DNA of 64,000 nucleotides from Paractinoplanes toevensis (GTDB lineage Bacteria > Actinomycetota > Actinomycetes > Mycobacteriales > Micromonosporaceae), in the NCBI RefSeq assembly GCF_018332695.1, contig NZ_BOQN01000088.1, positions 59,038 through 123,037 of the forward strand, given 5' to 3'. How positions within the stretch are numbered: the first letter of the stretch is position 1; each line of letters opens with the position of its first letter. The position numbers were made by a program, and so were the translations under genes. Below are positions 49,756 to 58,658 of this stretch, piece by piece. The notes beneath the pieces were generated by a model, which saw only the letters and a program-made list of their open reading frames with translations, searched no databases and was not told where the DNA came from.

Positions 49756-51683
49756 TGGACGTAATCTCGACAGGTCTGGGCATTCTCATCGCGGTCATCG
49801 TTCTCATCGCTGTCGGCGTGCTGTTCTTCCTGAGCCGAATGTTCCGGAAAGTCGAGCAGGGCAAGGCGCTGATCATCTCGAAGGTGCGCCGGGTCGACGT
49901 CACGTTCACCGGTGCGGTGGTGCTGCCGGTGCTGCACAAATCCGAGATCATGGACATCTCGGTGAAGACCATCGAGATCGTCCGGACCGGCCGAGAGGGC
50001 CTGATCTGCCGGGACAACATCCGGGCCGACATTCGCATCACGTTCTTCGTGCGGGTCAACAAGACCACCGAGGACGTCATCAAGGTGGCGCAGGCGATCG
50101 GCACCGCGCGGGCCAGCAACGAGACCACGCTGCAGGAACTGTTCAGCGCGAAGTTCTCGGAAGCGCTCAAGACCGTCGGTAAGCAGCTCGATTTCGTCGA
50201 CCTCTACACGAAGCGGCACGAGTTCCGCGATCAGATCATCGAGGTGATCGGCACCGACCTCAACGGTTACAGCCTCGAGGACGCGGCCATCGACTTCCTC
50301 GAGCAGACGCCGCTGATGTCGCTCGACTCCAAGAACATCCTCGACGCGCAGGGCATCCGGAAGATCACCGAGTTGACCGCGATCGAGGCGGTGCGCACCA
50401 ACGACTTCCGGCGCACCGAGGAGAAGGAGATCACCCGGCAGAACGTCGAGGCCAAGGAGACCATCCTCGAACTGCAACGCCGGCAGGCCGACGCCGAGAT
50501 CCGGCAGCGCCGCGAGATCGAGACGATCCGGGCCCGCGAGGAGGCCGAGATCGCCCTCGCCCAGGCCGAGGAGATGCTGCGGTCCGAGGGCGCGAAGCTC
50601 AAGACCCAGCAGCAGCTCGGCGTGCAGGAGGAGAACAAGGCCCGGGAGATCGCGGTGGCCGAGAAGAACCGGGAGCGGGTCATCGCGATCGAGACCGAGC
50701 GCATCGAGAAGGACCGGATGCTCGAGGTCATCTCGCGCCAGCGGGAGACCGAGCTGAGCACCATCGCCAAGGACAAGGAGGTCGAGGGCGAGCGCCGCTC
50801 GATCGCCGAGGTCATCCGGGAGCGGATCGCGGTGGAGAAGACGGTCGCCGAGCAGGAGGAGAACATCAAGCGCCTCCGGGTGGTCGAGGAGGCCGAGCGC
50901 ACCCGCCAGGCCGTGATCATCAATGCCGAGGCCGAGGCGCAGGAAGCCCTGGTCAAGGACATCAAGGCGGCCGAGGCGGCCGAGACCGCGGCCAAGTTCA
51001 AGGCTCGCGAGGAACTGCTGCTGGCCGAGGCCCGGCAGCAGACCGCTGAGTTGGACACCCGCGCCAAGATCCGGCTGGCCGAGGGCGCGCAGGCCGAGGC
51101 GGCCGCGGCCGGCCTGGCCGACGTGCAGGTGCGCGAGCGCAACGCCGAGGTGGTGGAGAAGACCGGCCGGGCGGAGAACGTCGTCTCCCGGGAGAAGGCA
51201 CTCATCGCGGCCGAGTCGATCAAGGCGAAGCTGCTGGCCGAGGCCGAGGGCCTGCAGGAGAAGGCGGGCTCGATGGCGGCGATGGACAACGCCACCCGCG
51301 GCCACGAGGAGTACCGCCTGCGCCTGGAGATGGAGAAGGAGATCCGGCTGGCCGGCATCAACGTGCACCAGCAGATCGCCGAGGCGCAGGCCGAGGTGCT
51401 CTCGGTCGGCCTGGCCAAGGCCGACATCGACATCGTCGGCGGCGACTCGATCTTCTTCGACAAGCTGCTGGGCTCGATCACGCTGGGCAAGAGCGTGGAC
51501 GGTTTCGTGGAGAACTCGACGGTCGCGCAGGCGCTCGGCTCCCGCTACCTCGACGGCGAGGGCGACCTCGTGGGCGAGCTGAGCAAGGCCCTCAACGGGC
51601 TGTCCACCGGTGACGCCGCCAACGTCACGCTGGCCGCGTACCTGGCCAAGCAGATCAAGGCCGACGACGCGGCGGCCAAGTGA
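49755..51683 (+). CDS. Flotillin (YqiK-like)
   Basis: 642 residues. An N-terminal membrane segment (about 5-28, GLGILIAVIVLIAVGVLFFLS) leads to a band-7/PHB domain (about 35-200: KALIISKVRRVDVTFTGAVVLPVL, GLICRDNIRADIRITFFVRVN). A very long coiled coil rich in Glu, Ala and Arg runs to about residue 545, then a smaller C-terminal part (GLAKADIDIVGGDSIFFDKLLGSITLGKSVDGF). Flotillins form large rings or cages at the inner membrane. It is coupled to the OB-fold gene before it and overlaps the ATPase gene by four bases, so the three proteins probably form one complex. Confidence 0.9.
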   Translation: MDVISTGLGILIAVIVLIAVGVLFFLSRMFRKVEQGKALIISKVRRVDVTFTGAVVLPVLHKSEIMDISVKTIEIVRTGREGLICRDNIRADIRITFFVRVNKTTEDVIKVAQAIGTARASNETTLQELFSAKFSEALKTVGKQLDFVDLYTKRHEFRDQIIEVIGTDLNGYSLEDAAIDFLEQTPLMSLDSKNILDAQGIRKITELTAIEAVRTNDFRRTEEKEITRQNVEAKETILELQRRQADAEIRQRREIETIRAREEAEIALAQAEEMLRSEGAKLKTQQQLGVQEENKAREIAVAEKNRERVIAIETERIEKDRMLEVISRQRETELSTIAKDKEVEGERRSIAEVIRERIAVEKTVAEQEENIKRLRVVEEAERTRQAVIINAEAEAQEALVKDIKAAEAAETAAKFKAREELLLAEARQQTAELDTRAKIRLAEGAQAEAAAAGLADVQVRERNAEVVEKTGRAENVVSREKALIAAESIKAKLLAEAEGLQEKAGSMAAMDNATRGHEEYRLRLEMEKEIRLAGINVHQQIAEAQAEVLSVGLAKADIDIVGGDSIFFDKLLGSITLGKSVDGFVENSTVAQALGSRYLDGEGDLVGELSKALNGLSTGDAANVTLAAYLAKQIKADDAAAK

Positions 51684-54600
51684 CCCAGCTCGACGCCGGA
51701 ACATACGAGGTCCTGCGCGCCCGGCTGGGCGCGCAGGCCAAGGAGCTGGCCGCCCGCGCCGAGACGCTGAACGACAAGCGGGTCGAGACGTTCGGCGGCC
51801 GGCAGATGACGCTGCTCGGCACCGAGCGGGTGCGCACCGAGAACAACTGCGTGCCCCGGGACATCGCGCACGTCGGCGGCTCGATGCTGTTCGGCTACAA
51901 CGTCTTCATCGGGCTGCGGGCCGAGACCGCGGTGGCCGACGTCTTCGCTGTGCACCGGTTGTCCGACGGCAAGCTGACGCCGGCCGAGCAGGGCAACATC
52001 CTCGACGACCCGGGCTTCCAGCGGGACTTCGCCGAGCTGTACCGCTACTACAAGGACACCCGGCTGCTCCAGTTGCGGCGGCTCGAAGGGCTGCTGCTCG
52101 CGGTGTTCCAAACCGGGGCGCGCGGCGACGACCTCAAGGTGCTGCGCTGGCGGGTGGCCACCGACGGCACGGTGTCCTATCTCGACAACCGGGGCGAACG
52201 CGACCACGTCTTCCCGCCGGCCTGGGACTTCGAGTGGACGCCGACCACCCGTGACCAGCACGTTCTCGGGCGGCACCCGCACATCTCGATCGAGGACGCG
52301 GTCTTCGTCGAGACGGTCGGCGGCACGCTCACGGTGAAGGTGGAGAACAACACCGAGGACGGCGAGGGCATCTTCTCCGAGCCGGTGGACGAGCCGCTGC
52401 AGAGCCTGGCCGACGCTTCCATCGCGTACGCCCGAATCGGTCCGTTGATCTTGATCCGGGTCCTTCCCTACAAGGAGACCCAGCACCGCTACCTGGTCTT
52501 CAACACCCGGACCAAGGATGTGCAGCGGCTCGACGGGATCGGGCAGGCCTGCCAGCGACTGCCGGAGGACCAGGGGATCATCTTCCCGGGCGGGTATTAC
52601 CTGGCCACCGGCCTGGCCCGGACGTTCGACGCGGACACCGCCGACCTGGAGTTCGAGCGGGTGCTGCGGTCGGTCAACGGCGAGGACGTGCTCTACGTCT
52701 TCCACGCCCGGGGCACCGGCCGCTACCTGCTGCTGCCCTACAACGTCATCCGCAAAGAGGTGGCCACCCCGATCACCTGCCACGGCTGGTCGCTGTTCGA
52801 CGACGGCACGCTGATCGCGTTCCGGCACGACTCGGACGAGCCCACCCGGGTGCACCCGATGCAGATCTGGCAGACGCCGTTCGTCTCCGACACGTTCGCG
52901 GCGGCCCAGCCGATCGGCAGCGGCCCGCTCGACCGGATCGGCAACGCCGACCTGGTGCGGGGCATCGCCGACGCGCTGTCGGTGGCCCGGATGGTCGACG
53001 AGATGTCGCCGTCCGGACCGGTCTTCGAGGCGATCATCGCGGCCTGCTCGCGCCTGTTCGACAACTACTTCTGGCTGGCCGAGACCGAGCTGGACGACCT
53101 GGCCACGCCGCTGCGCGAGGTGCGGGCCACCGCCGAGCAGGTGCTGGACGAGTTCGAGGCGGTCCAGCAGCTCACCGCCCAGGCCACCACCGCGGTCGAC
53201 CAGGCCGAGGCGGCCGCGACCGCCCTGATCCGGCGGGCCCGCGGGGAGGTGCCGGCCGGCACCGACGGCTGGATCGGGCTGCTCGCCTCGCTGCGCCAGC
53301 AGCAGGGCCACACCGTCACGCTGCGCGAGATGCGCTACGCCGACCTCGGCCGGCTCGACGCCCTCGAGGCGACCCTGGCCACCGAGATCGACGAGACGGC
53401 CCGCCGGGCCGTCGAGTTCCTCCGTCAGGAGCAGGCGTTCGCCGGCTACCAACAGGCGGTCGAAGCGCTGGTCACCGAGGCGTCCGCGATCGCCACCGTG
53501 GCGGCCGCCCAGCCGGTCGCCGACAGGCTCGCCGAGCAGGCCGACGGCCTGCAGGTGGTGATCGACGTGGTGGGCGGGCTGGAGATCGCCGACGCCACCG
53601 TGCGGGTCGCCATCCTGGAACGCATCGGCGAGGTGCTCGGCGGGATCAACCGGGCTCGGGCCACCCTCGACGGGCGCCGCCGCGACCTGGCCGCGGTCGA
53701 GGGCCGGGCCGCCTTCGCCGCCGAGTTCGCGCTGCTCGGTCAGGCCGTCACGGCCGGGCTGGCGGCGGCCGACACACCGGAACGCTGCGACGAGCAGTCG
53801 GCGAAGCTGATGCTGCAGGTCGAGGCGCTGGAAACCCGGTTCGGCGAGTTCGACGACTTCGTCGACCAGCTGGCCGCCAAGCGCACCGAGGTCTACGAGG
53901 CCTTCGCGGGGCGCCGGCAGGGACTGATCGACGAACGGCAGCGGCGGGCCGACCGGCTCGCGGCGTCAGCCCAGCGCACCCTGGCCAGCGTGCAACGGCG
54001 GGTCGCCGGGCTGTCCACGCTGGACGAGGTCAACACCTATTTCGCCACCGATCCGATGGTCGCCAAGCTGCGCTCGGTCGCGGCCGACCTGCGCGAGCTC
54101 GGCGACGCCGTACGCGCCGAAGAGCTGGACGGACGCGTCAAGGCGGCCCGGCAGGAGGCCGGGCGCGCCCTGCGCGACCGCCTCGACCTGTACGGCGAGG
54201 GCGGCACCACGATCCGCCTCGGCCGGCACACCTTCGCGGTGAACACCCAGGCCATCGACCTGACGCTGGTGCCGGACGGCCCCGACCTGGCCTTCACGAT
54301 CACCGGCACCGACTATCGCGCGCCGATCCGCGACGCCTCCTTCGTCGCCGACACCCGGCCGTTCTGGCCGCAGTCGCTGCCCTCGGAAAACTCGTCGGTC
54401 TATCGGGCCGAACACCTGGCGGCCGCGATCTTCGCGGCCGATCCGGCCGGTGCGGCGACCGCGCTCGCCGACGGGTCCCTGCCCGATTTCGTACGGCGGG
54501 AAGCCGAGTCCCGCATCGACGAGGGGTACGAGCGTGGCGTGCACGACGCCGATGCGACCCTGATCCTGTCCGCCGTGATCCGGCTGCACGCCGGGGCCGG

Positions 54601-56488
54601 ACTGTTGCGGTTCGAGCCGTCCGTGCGGGTCGCCGCCCAGCTGTTCTGGGCCTTCGAGACCACCGCCGAGCAGCGCACCGCCTGGACCGTGCGGGCGACC
54701 TCGCTGGCCCGGGCGCGCACCGCCTTCGGTTCGGGCCTCCCGCTCGTCGAGCTGGCCGCCGAGATCTCCACCCTGGCCGGGGAACCCATCGGCGAATACC
54801 TGGTCGAGGAACTGGCCGACGGGACGGCCGGGTTCGTCACCGCGGCCGGCGCCCGGACCTTCCTCGACAAGTTCCACCGGGCCGCCCGCGGCTACCTCGA
54901 CGACCTGGCCGGACTGCCCACCGTGGCCGAACGCCGGCAGCTGATCACCGGCTGGCTGGCCGCGTTCCGGTCGGCCGTCCCGGATGCCGGCACCGAGGAC
55001 GACCTGATCGAGGCGGTCGCGATCGAGCTCACCGGCACCCAGCTGACCAGGTACGACTCGGCGGCGGCGCTCGATGCCACGGTCGAGGGGCTGCTCGGCG
55101 TGCACCCTCGCATCAGCGGCGGCCGGCTGCAGCTGCGGCTCGACCGGTTCCTGGCCGGGACCCGCTCGTTCCGCGAAGCGGCGGTGCCGGCCTTCCGGGC
55201 GTACCAGAAACGTCGCAATGCCCTCGCCGCCGCCGAGCGCGACCGTCTGCGCCTCGATGAATATCGTCCGGCGGTGATGACCGCCTTCGTCCGCAACCGG
55301 CTGCTGGACGAGGTCTACCTGCCGCTGATCGGCGATAACCTGGCCCGGCAGCTGGGCGCGGCCGGCGATGCCAAGCGCACCGACCAGTCCGGCCTGCTGC
55401 TGTTGATCTCGCCGCCCGGTTACGGCAAGACGACCCTCATGGAGTACGTCGCGAACCGGCTCGGCCTGGTCTTCGTCAAGGTCAACGGGCCGGCGCTGGG
55501 CCACGCGGTCACCTCGGTCGACCCGTCGTCGGCGCCGAACGCGACCGCGCGGCAGGAGATCGAGAAGATCTCGTTCGCCCTGGAGATGGGCAACAACGTG
55601 CTGCTCTACCTCGACGACATTCAGCACACCTCCCCGGAGCTGCTGCAGAAGTTCATCTCGCTCTGCGACGCGCAGCGGCAGATGGAGGGCGTCTGGGAGG
55701 GCTCGACCAAGCGGTACGACCTGCGCGGGAAGCGGTTCGCGGTGTGCATGGCCGGCAACCCGTACACCGAGAGCGGGCAGCGCTTCCGGATCCCCGACAT
55801 GCTGGCCAACCGGGCCGACGTGTGGAACCTCGGTGACGTGCTGAGCGGCCGCACCGACGTCTTCGAGATGTCCTATCTGGAGAACGCGCTCACCTCCAAC
55901 CCGGTGCTCGCGCCGCTCGCCACCCGCTCGCCCGACGACCTGCCGCTGCTCGTACGACTCGCTTCGGGCGACTCGGAGGTGCGTCCCGACCGCCTTTCCT
56001 ACGCATATTCGGCCGCCGAACTGGACCAGGTTCTGTCGGTGCTGCGGAAGATGCGTCGGGTGCAGCAGGTCGTGTTGCGGAACAACCAGGCGTACATCGC
56101 GTCGGCCGGGCAGGCCGACGAGTCGCGCACCGAGCCGCCGTTCCGTTTGCAGGGCTCCTACCGCAACATGAACAAGCTGGCCGAACGCATCGTCCCGGCG
56201 ATGAACGACGACGAGATCGAGGCGGTGCTCGACGACCACTACGCCGGTGAGGCGCAGACGCTGACCACCGGCGCCGAGGCCAACCTGCTCAAGCTGGCCG
56301 AGCTGCGCGGGCGGCTGACCCCGGCGCAGGCCGCGCGGTGGGCCGAGGTCAAGGACGCCTACCTGAGGGCGAAGGCGCTGGGCGGTTCGGGCGACGACCC
56401 GATGAGCCGGGCGGTCGGCGCGGTCGGGCTGCTCGCCGACCGGGTCGGCGACGTGTCGTCGGCGATCGGCCGGCTGGGATCTTCCTGA
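51680..56488 (+). CDS. Giant AAA ATPase with DUF3686-like N-terminus
   Basis: 1,602 residues, GTG start overlapping the flotillin stop (GTGA). The N-terminal 450 residues resemble DUF3686 (NDKRVETFGGRQMTLLGTERVRTENNCVPRDI, YNVFIGLR, HRYLVFNTRTKDV, DDGTLIAFRHDSDEPTRVHPMQIWQTPF). The middle (about 470-830) is helical and coiled-coil. The AAA domain begins near 1,240: LLLISPPGYGKTTLMEYVANRL (Walker A) and NNVLLYLDDIQHTSPELLQKF (Walker B), with MAGNPYTESGQRFRIPDMLANRADVWNLGD as the second-region and arginine-finger area. Relatives are annotated as DNA-repair ATPases, with weak support. The partnership with flotillin suggests a membrane-docked remodelling machine. Confidence 0.82.
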   Translation: MTQLDAGTYEVLRARLGAQAKELAARAETLNDKRVETFGGRQMTLLGTERVRTENNCVPRDIAHVGGSMLFGYNVFIGLRAETAVADVFAVHRLSDGKLTPAEQGNILDDPGFQRDFAELYRYYKDTRLLQLRRLEGLLLAVFQTGARGDDLKVLRWRVATDGTVSYLDNRGERDHVFPPAWDFEWTPTTRDQHVLGRHPHISIEDAVFVETVGGTLTVKVENNTEDGEGIFSEPVDEPLQSLADASIAYARIGPLILIRVLPYKETQHRYLVFNTRTKDVQRLDGIGQACQRLPEDQGIIFPGGYYLATGLARTFDADTADLEFERVLRSVNGEDVLYVFHARGTGRYLLLPYNVIRKEVATPITCHGWSLFDDGTLIAFRHDSDEPTRVHPMQIWQTPFVSDTFAAAQPIGSGPLDRIGNADLVRGIADALSVARMVDEMSPSGPVFEAIIAACSRLFDNYFWLAETELDDLATPLREVRATAEQVLDEFEAVQQLTAQATTAVDQAEAAATALIRRARGEVPAGTDGWIGLLASLRQQQGHTVTLREMRYADLGRLDALEATLATEIDETARRAVEFLRQEQAFAGYQQAVEALVTEASAIATVAAAQPVADRLAEQADGLQVVIDVVGGLEIADATVRVAILERIGEVLGGINRARATLDGRRRDLAAVEGRAAFAAEFALLGQAVTAGLAAADTPERCDEQSAKLMLQVEALETRFGEFDDFVDQLAAKRTEVYEAFAGRRQGLIDERQRRADRLAASAQRTLASVQRRVAGLSTLDEVNTYFATDPMVAKLRSVAADLRELGDAVRAEELDGRVKAARQEAGRALRDRLDLYGEGGTTIRLGRHTFAVNTQAIDLTLVPDGPDLAFTITGTDYRAPIRDASFVADTRPFWPQSLPSENSSVYRAEHLAAAIFAADPAGAATALADGSLPDFVRREAESRIDEGYERGVHDADATLILSAVIRLHAGAGLLRFEPSVRVAAQLFWAFETTAEQRTAWTVRATSLARARTAFGSGLPLVELAAEISTLAGEPIGEYLVEELADGTAGFVTAAGARTFLDKFHRAARGYLDDLAGLPTVAERRQLITGWLAAFRSAVPDAGTEDDLIEAVAIELTGTQLTRYDSAAALDATVEGLLGVHPRISGGRLQLRLDRFLAGTRSFREAAVPAFRAYQKRRNALAAAERDRLRLDEYRPAVMTAFVRNRLLDEVYLPLIGDNLARQLGAAGDAKRTDQSGLLLLISPPGYGKTTLMEYVANRLGLVFVKVNGPALGHAVTSVDPSSAPNATARQEIEKISFALEMGNNVLLYLDDIQHTSPELLQKFISLCDAQRQMEGVWEGSTKRYDLRGKRFAVCMAGNPYTESGQRFRIPDMLANRADVWNLGDVLSGRTDVFEMSYLENALTSNPVLAPLATRSPDDLPLLVRLASGDSEVRPDRLSYAYSAAELDQVLSVLRKMRRVQQVVLRNNQAYIASAGQADESRTEPPFRLQGSYRNMNKLAERIVPAMNDDEIEAVLDDHYAGEAQTLTTGAEANLLKLAELRGRLTPAQAARWAEVKDAYLRAKALGGSGDDPMSRAVGAVGLLADRVGDVSSAIGRLGSS

Positions 56489-56552
56489 TCTTGGCGGGTT
56501 AGGCGGCAAAACGGCTCGTGGGCACGGCTGTGTCCTGGCAGAGTGGCGCACC

Positions 56553-57499
56553 ATGACGGAAATCCTGACCGGCGCGGACATACCGCTCATGCAGGATCTG
56601 GCGCAACGCGTCACCGCCCTTCGCCCCGACCTGATCAGTGCCGGCGCCTCGTACGGGGAACTGGCCTGGGTCTGGGCAAGGGAAACGTCCCCTTCGGCGC
56701 GGCCTGGCCGCGCCGGCTGTGGTTCTCCGGCGCCGAACTGGTGGCGTGGGGCTGGGCTTTTCTTCCGCACCGGGTGCGGCGCAACGACGGGTCGGTCCGG
56801 GAGGTCACCGGCGCCGCGCTGAGTTATCAGGTCCATCCCGGCCACGCCGAACTGATCGACGACGTGATCGAGTGGTACGACTCGGTCGCGGCCGGCCTGG
56901 AACGCACGGCGACGCCGACGACCGCCGAGGAGTTCGCCCTGCGGCGATGGGCCGCGCACGGCTTTGTCGCCGACGCGGCGGCGCTCGGCGACGACGGCGA
57001 CTGGACCCAACTCAACCGGCGGGACCTCACCGATCTGGACCAGCCGGTGCTGCCGGACGGGTTCCGCTTCCGCACCGCCGACGAGGCCGGGTCGGAGGCC
57101 GCGGTCCAGGCCCACGTGGACGCCTGGGCACCCTCGTCGTACACGGCCGAAAGCTACGCGGGGGTCCGGCAGACCGCGGCCTACCGCGGCGACCTGCACG
57201 TCCTGGTGGAGGCGCCGGACGGGACGATGGCCTCGTCGGCGATCATGTGGTTCGACCGGGCGAACCGGACGGTCGAGTTCGAGCCGGTCGGAACGCATCC
57301 GGACTACCGGCGGCTCGGGCTGGCCCGCGCGATGATGCTGCACGGCCTGCACCTGGCGCGGGCGGCCGGGGCCGACCACGCGACCGTCGTCTGCCTGGGT
57401 GCGCCCGGGCATCCCCGGGCGCGCGGGCTGTATTACGGCCTCGGCTTCCGGGAGCTGTCCCGGGACGCGCCACTCATCAAGCCGCTCCGCTCGCCTTGA
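56553..57499 (+). pseudogene. GNAT N-acetyltransferase split by a frameshift
   Basis: The N-terminal part (MTEILTGADIPLMQDLAQRV to GELAWVWA) reads from the ATG at 56553. The rest (KGNVPFGAAWPRRLWFSGAELVAWGW to the end) is in the frame one base back. The switch is at the GGG run of 56674-56676; one extra G there would give a continuous ELAWVWGKGN. The C-terminal GNAT fold is well kept: FEPVGTHPDYRRLGLARAMMLHGL (acetyl-CoA loop) and GLYYGLGFRELSRDAPLI. So this is a recent single-base deletion, a sequencing error, or less likely a programmed shift. The intact protein would have about 315 residues. The substrate is unknown. Confidence 0.75.
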
Positions 57500-57857
57500 C
57501 CAGGCAGCCGGTCACGTCGGGGCGCTCGGTGAGCTCGATGATCGCGTCGAGGCGGTCGCGGGTCTGGATCAGCTCGGTGATCTGTCGGTCGATGCGCTCG
57601 CGCTCGGCCGACAGTCGCGCCCGCGACTCGGGGGTGCTGACCTTGGCGTCCACGCACGGGAGCAGCTCGGCTATGGTGCGGCTGGCCAGGCCGGCCGCGT
57701 AGAGGTGCTGGATCAGCTGGACCCGGTCGACCGCCTCCTCGGCGTAATGCCGCTGGCCGCTGGTGCTGCGGACCGACCTGAGCAGGCCCTGCTCCTCGTA
57801 GTAGCGCAGCGCACGGACGCTCACGCCCGCCTTGGTGGCCAGCTCGCCGATCCGCAT
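57477..57857 (-). CDS. MerR-family regulator
   Basis: 126 residues from the ATG at 57857, which has GGAG about six bases before it. The MerR helix-turn-helix is typical: MRIGELATKAGVSVRALRYYEEQGLLRSVRSTSGQRHYAEEAVDR-type sequence. The dimer helix and a short C-terminal effector part follow, with two cysteines (LLPCVDAK and TGCLVK) that could sense a metal or thiol reagent. The gene converges with the GNAT gene, overlapping by 23 bases, and is divergent from an SDR gene. The dyad in the spacer between them is a typical MerR operator. Confidence 0.9.
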   Translation of the reverse strand: MRIGELATKAGVSVRALRYYEEQGLLRSVRSTSGQRHYAEEAVDRVQLIQHLYAAGLASRTIAELLPCVDAKVSTPESRARLSAERERIDRQITELIQTRDRLDAIIELTERPDVTGCLVKASGAA

Positions 57858-57877
57858 GGTGACTCCGATCGCAGTTC

Positions 57878-57909
57878 TTGCCTCTGACGTCAACGTCAGG
57901 TTCTAGCGT
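57878..57909 (+). promoter_or_regulatory. MerR-type promoter of the SDR gene
   Basis: TTGCCT (57878-57883) and TAGCGT (57904-57909) are spaced by 20 bases, longer than normal. The spacer contains the perfect dyad CTGACGT-CA-ACGTCAG (57884-57899). This is the layout activated by MerR proteins, which untwist the spacer. The transcript would start about at the ATG at 57917, so it is probably leaderless. Confidence 0.75.
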
Positions 57910-57916
57910 ATCTCTT

Positions 57917-58615
57917 ATGCAGATTTCCGGAGCAATTGCCCTGGTCACCGGGGCTAACCGCGGCATCGGCCGCGAGTTCACCGTTCAGCTTCTCGAGCGC
58001 GGGGCCACCAAGGTGTACGCCGCGGCCCGCCGCCCGGAGACGATCGACCTCCCCGGCGTCATCCCGCTGAAGCTCGACGTCACCGACCCGGCCTCGATCG
58101 CGGCCGCCGCTTCGGTGGCGAGCGACGTCAACCTGCTGATCAACAACGCCGGCGTCTCCACCGGCGCGAACCTGATCTCCGGCGACCTCGACACGATCCG
58201 CCAGGAGATCGACACCAACTTCTGGGGCCCGCTCAACATGATCCGGGCATTCGCCCCTCGCCTCGGCGGTGGCGCGATCCTCAACGTGCTCTCGGCGCTC
58301 TCCTGGTTCAACTACGACGGCGCGGGTGCCTACGGCGCGGCCAAGGCCGCCGCCTGGAACCTGACCAACGGCGTACGGCTGGAACTGGTCGCCCAGAAGA
58401 CCCTGGTCACCGGCCTGCACCTGGGTGCCGCCGACACCGACATGATGGCGAACTACGACGGCCCGAAGATCGCCCCGGCCGCCGTGGTGAAGGCCGCCCT
58501 GGACGGCATCGAGGCGAACAAGTTCGAGGTCGTGGCCGACGACTGGAGCGCCCACGTGAAGGCGTCCCTGGCCGCCGACCCGAGCCAGTTCTACACCCAG
58601 GCAGTTCTCGACTGA
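57917..58615 (+). CDS. Short-chain dehydrogenase/reductase
   Basis: 232 residues. The NAD(P)-binding motif is LVTGANRGIGREF and LLINNAGVS (NNAG). The usual serine is in LSALSWFNYDG, and the Tyr-x-x-x-Lys pair is AYGAAKAA. All the catalytic residues are present, so it is an active oxidoreductase of the classical SDR type. No ribosome site precedes the ATG, in keeping with a leaderless message. The divergent MerR gene is its likely activator. The substrate is unknown; an aldehyde or ketone stress compound is plausible. Confidence 0.88.
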   Translation: MQISGAIALVTGANRGIGREFTVQLLERGATKVYAAARRPETIDLPGVIPLKLDVTDPASIAAAASVASDVNLLINNAGVSTGANLISGDLDTIRQEIDTNFWGPLNMIRAFAPRLGGGAILNVLSALSWFNYDGAGAYGAAKAAAWNLTNGVRLELVAQKTLVTGLHLGAADTDMMANYDGPKIAPAAVVKAALDGIEANKFEVVADDWSAHVKASLAADPSQFYTQAVLD

Positions 58616-58622
58616 CCGGGGC

Positions 58623-58650
58623 CCGCGCCCGGCTGCCAAGCCGGGCGCGG
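58623..58650. terminator. Bidirectional terminator hairpin
   Basis: CCGCGCCCGGC at 58623-58633 pairs perfectly with 58640-58650 around a 6-nt loop, between the convergent SDR and GH30 genes. Confidence 0.8.
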
Positions 58651-58658
58651 CTGACGAC

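Noticed and set aside
53966..57412. An 1,148-codon open frame opposite the AAA ATPase and GNAT genes
   Set aside because: It is antisense to strongly supported genes and has low-complexity Gly/Arg/Val composition. No ribosome site or motif was seen.
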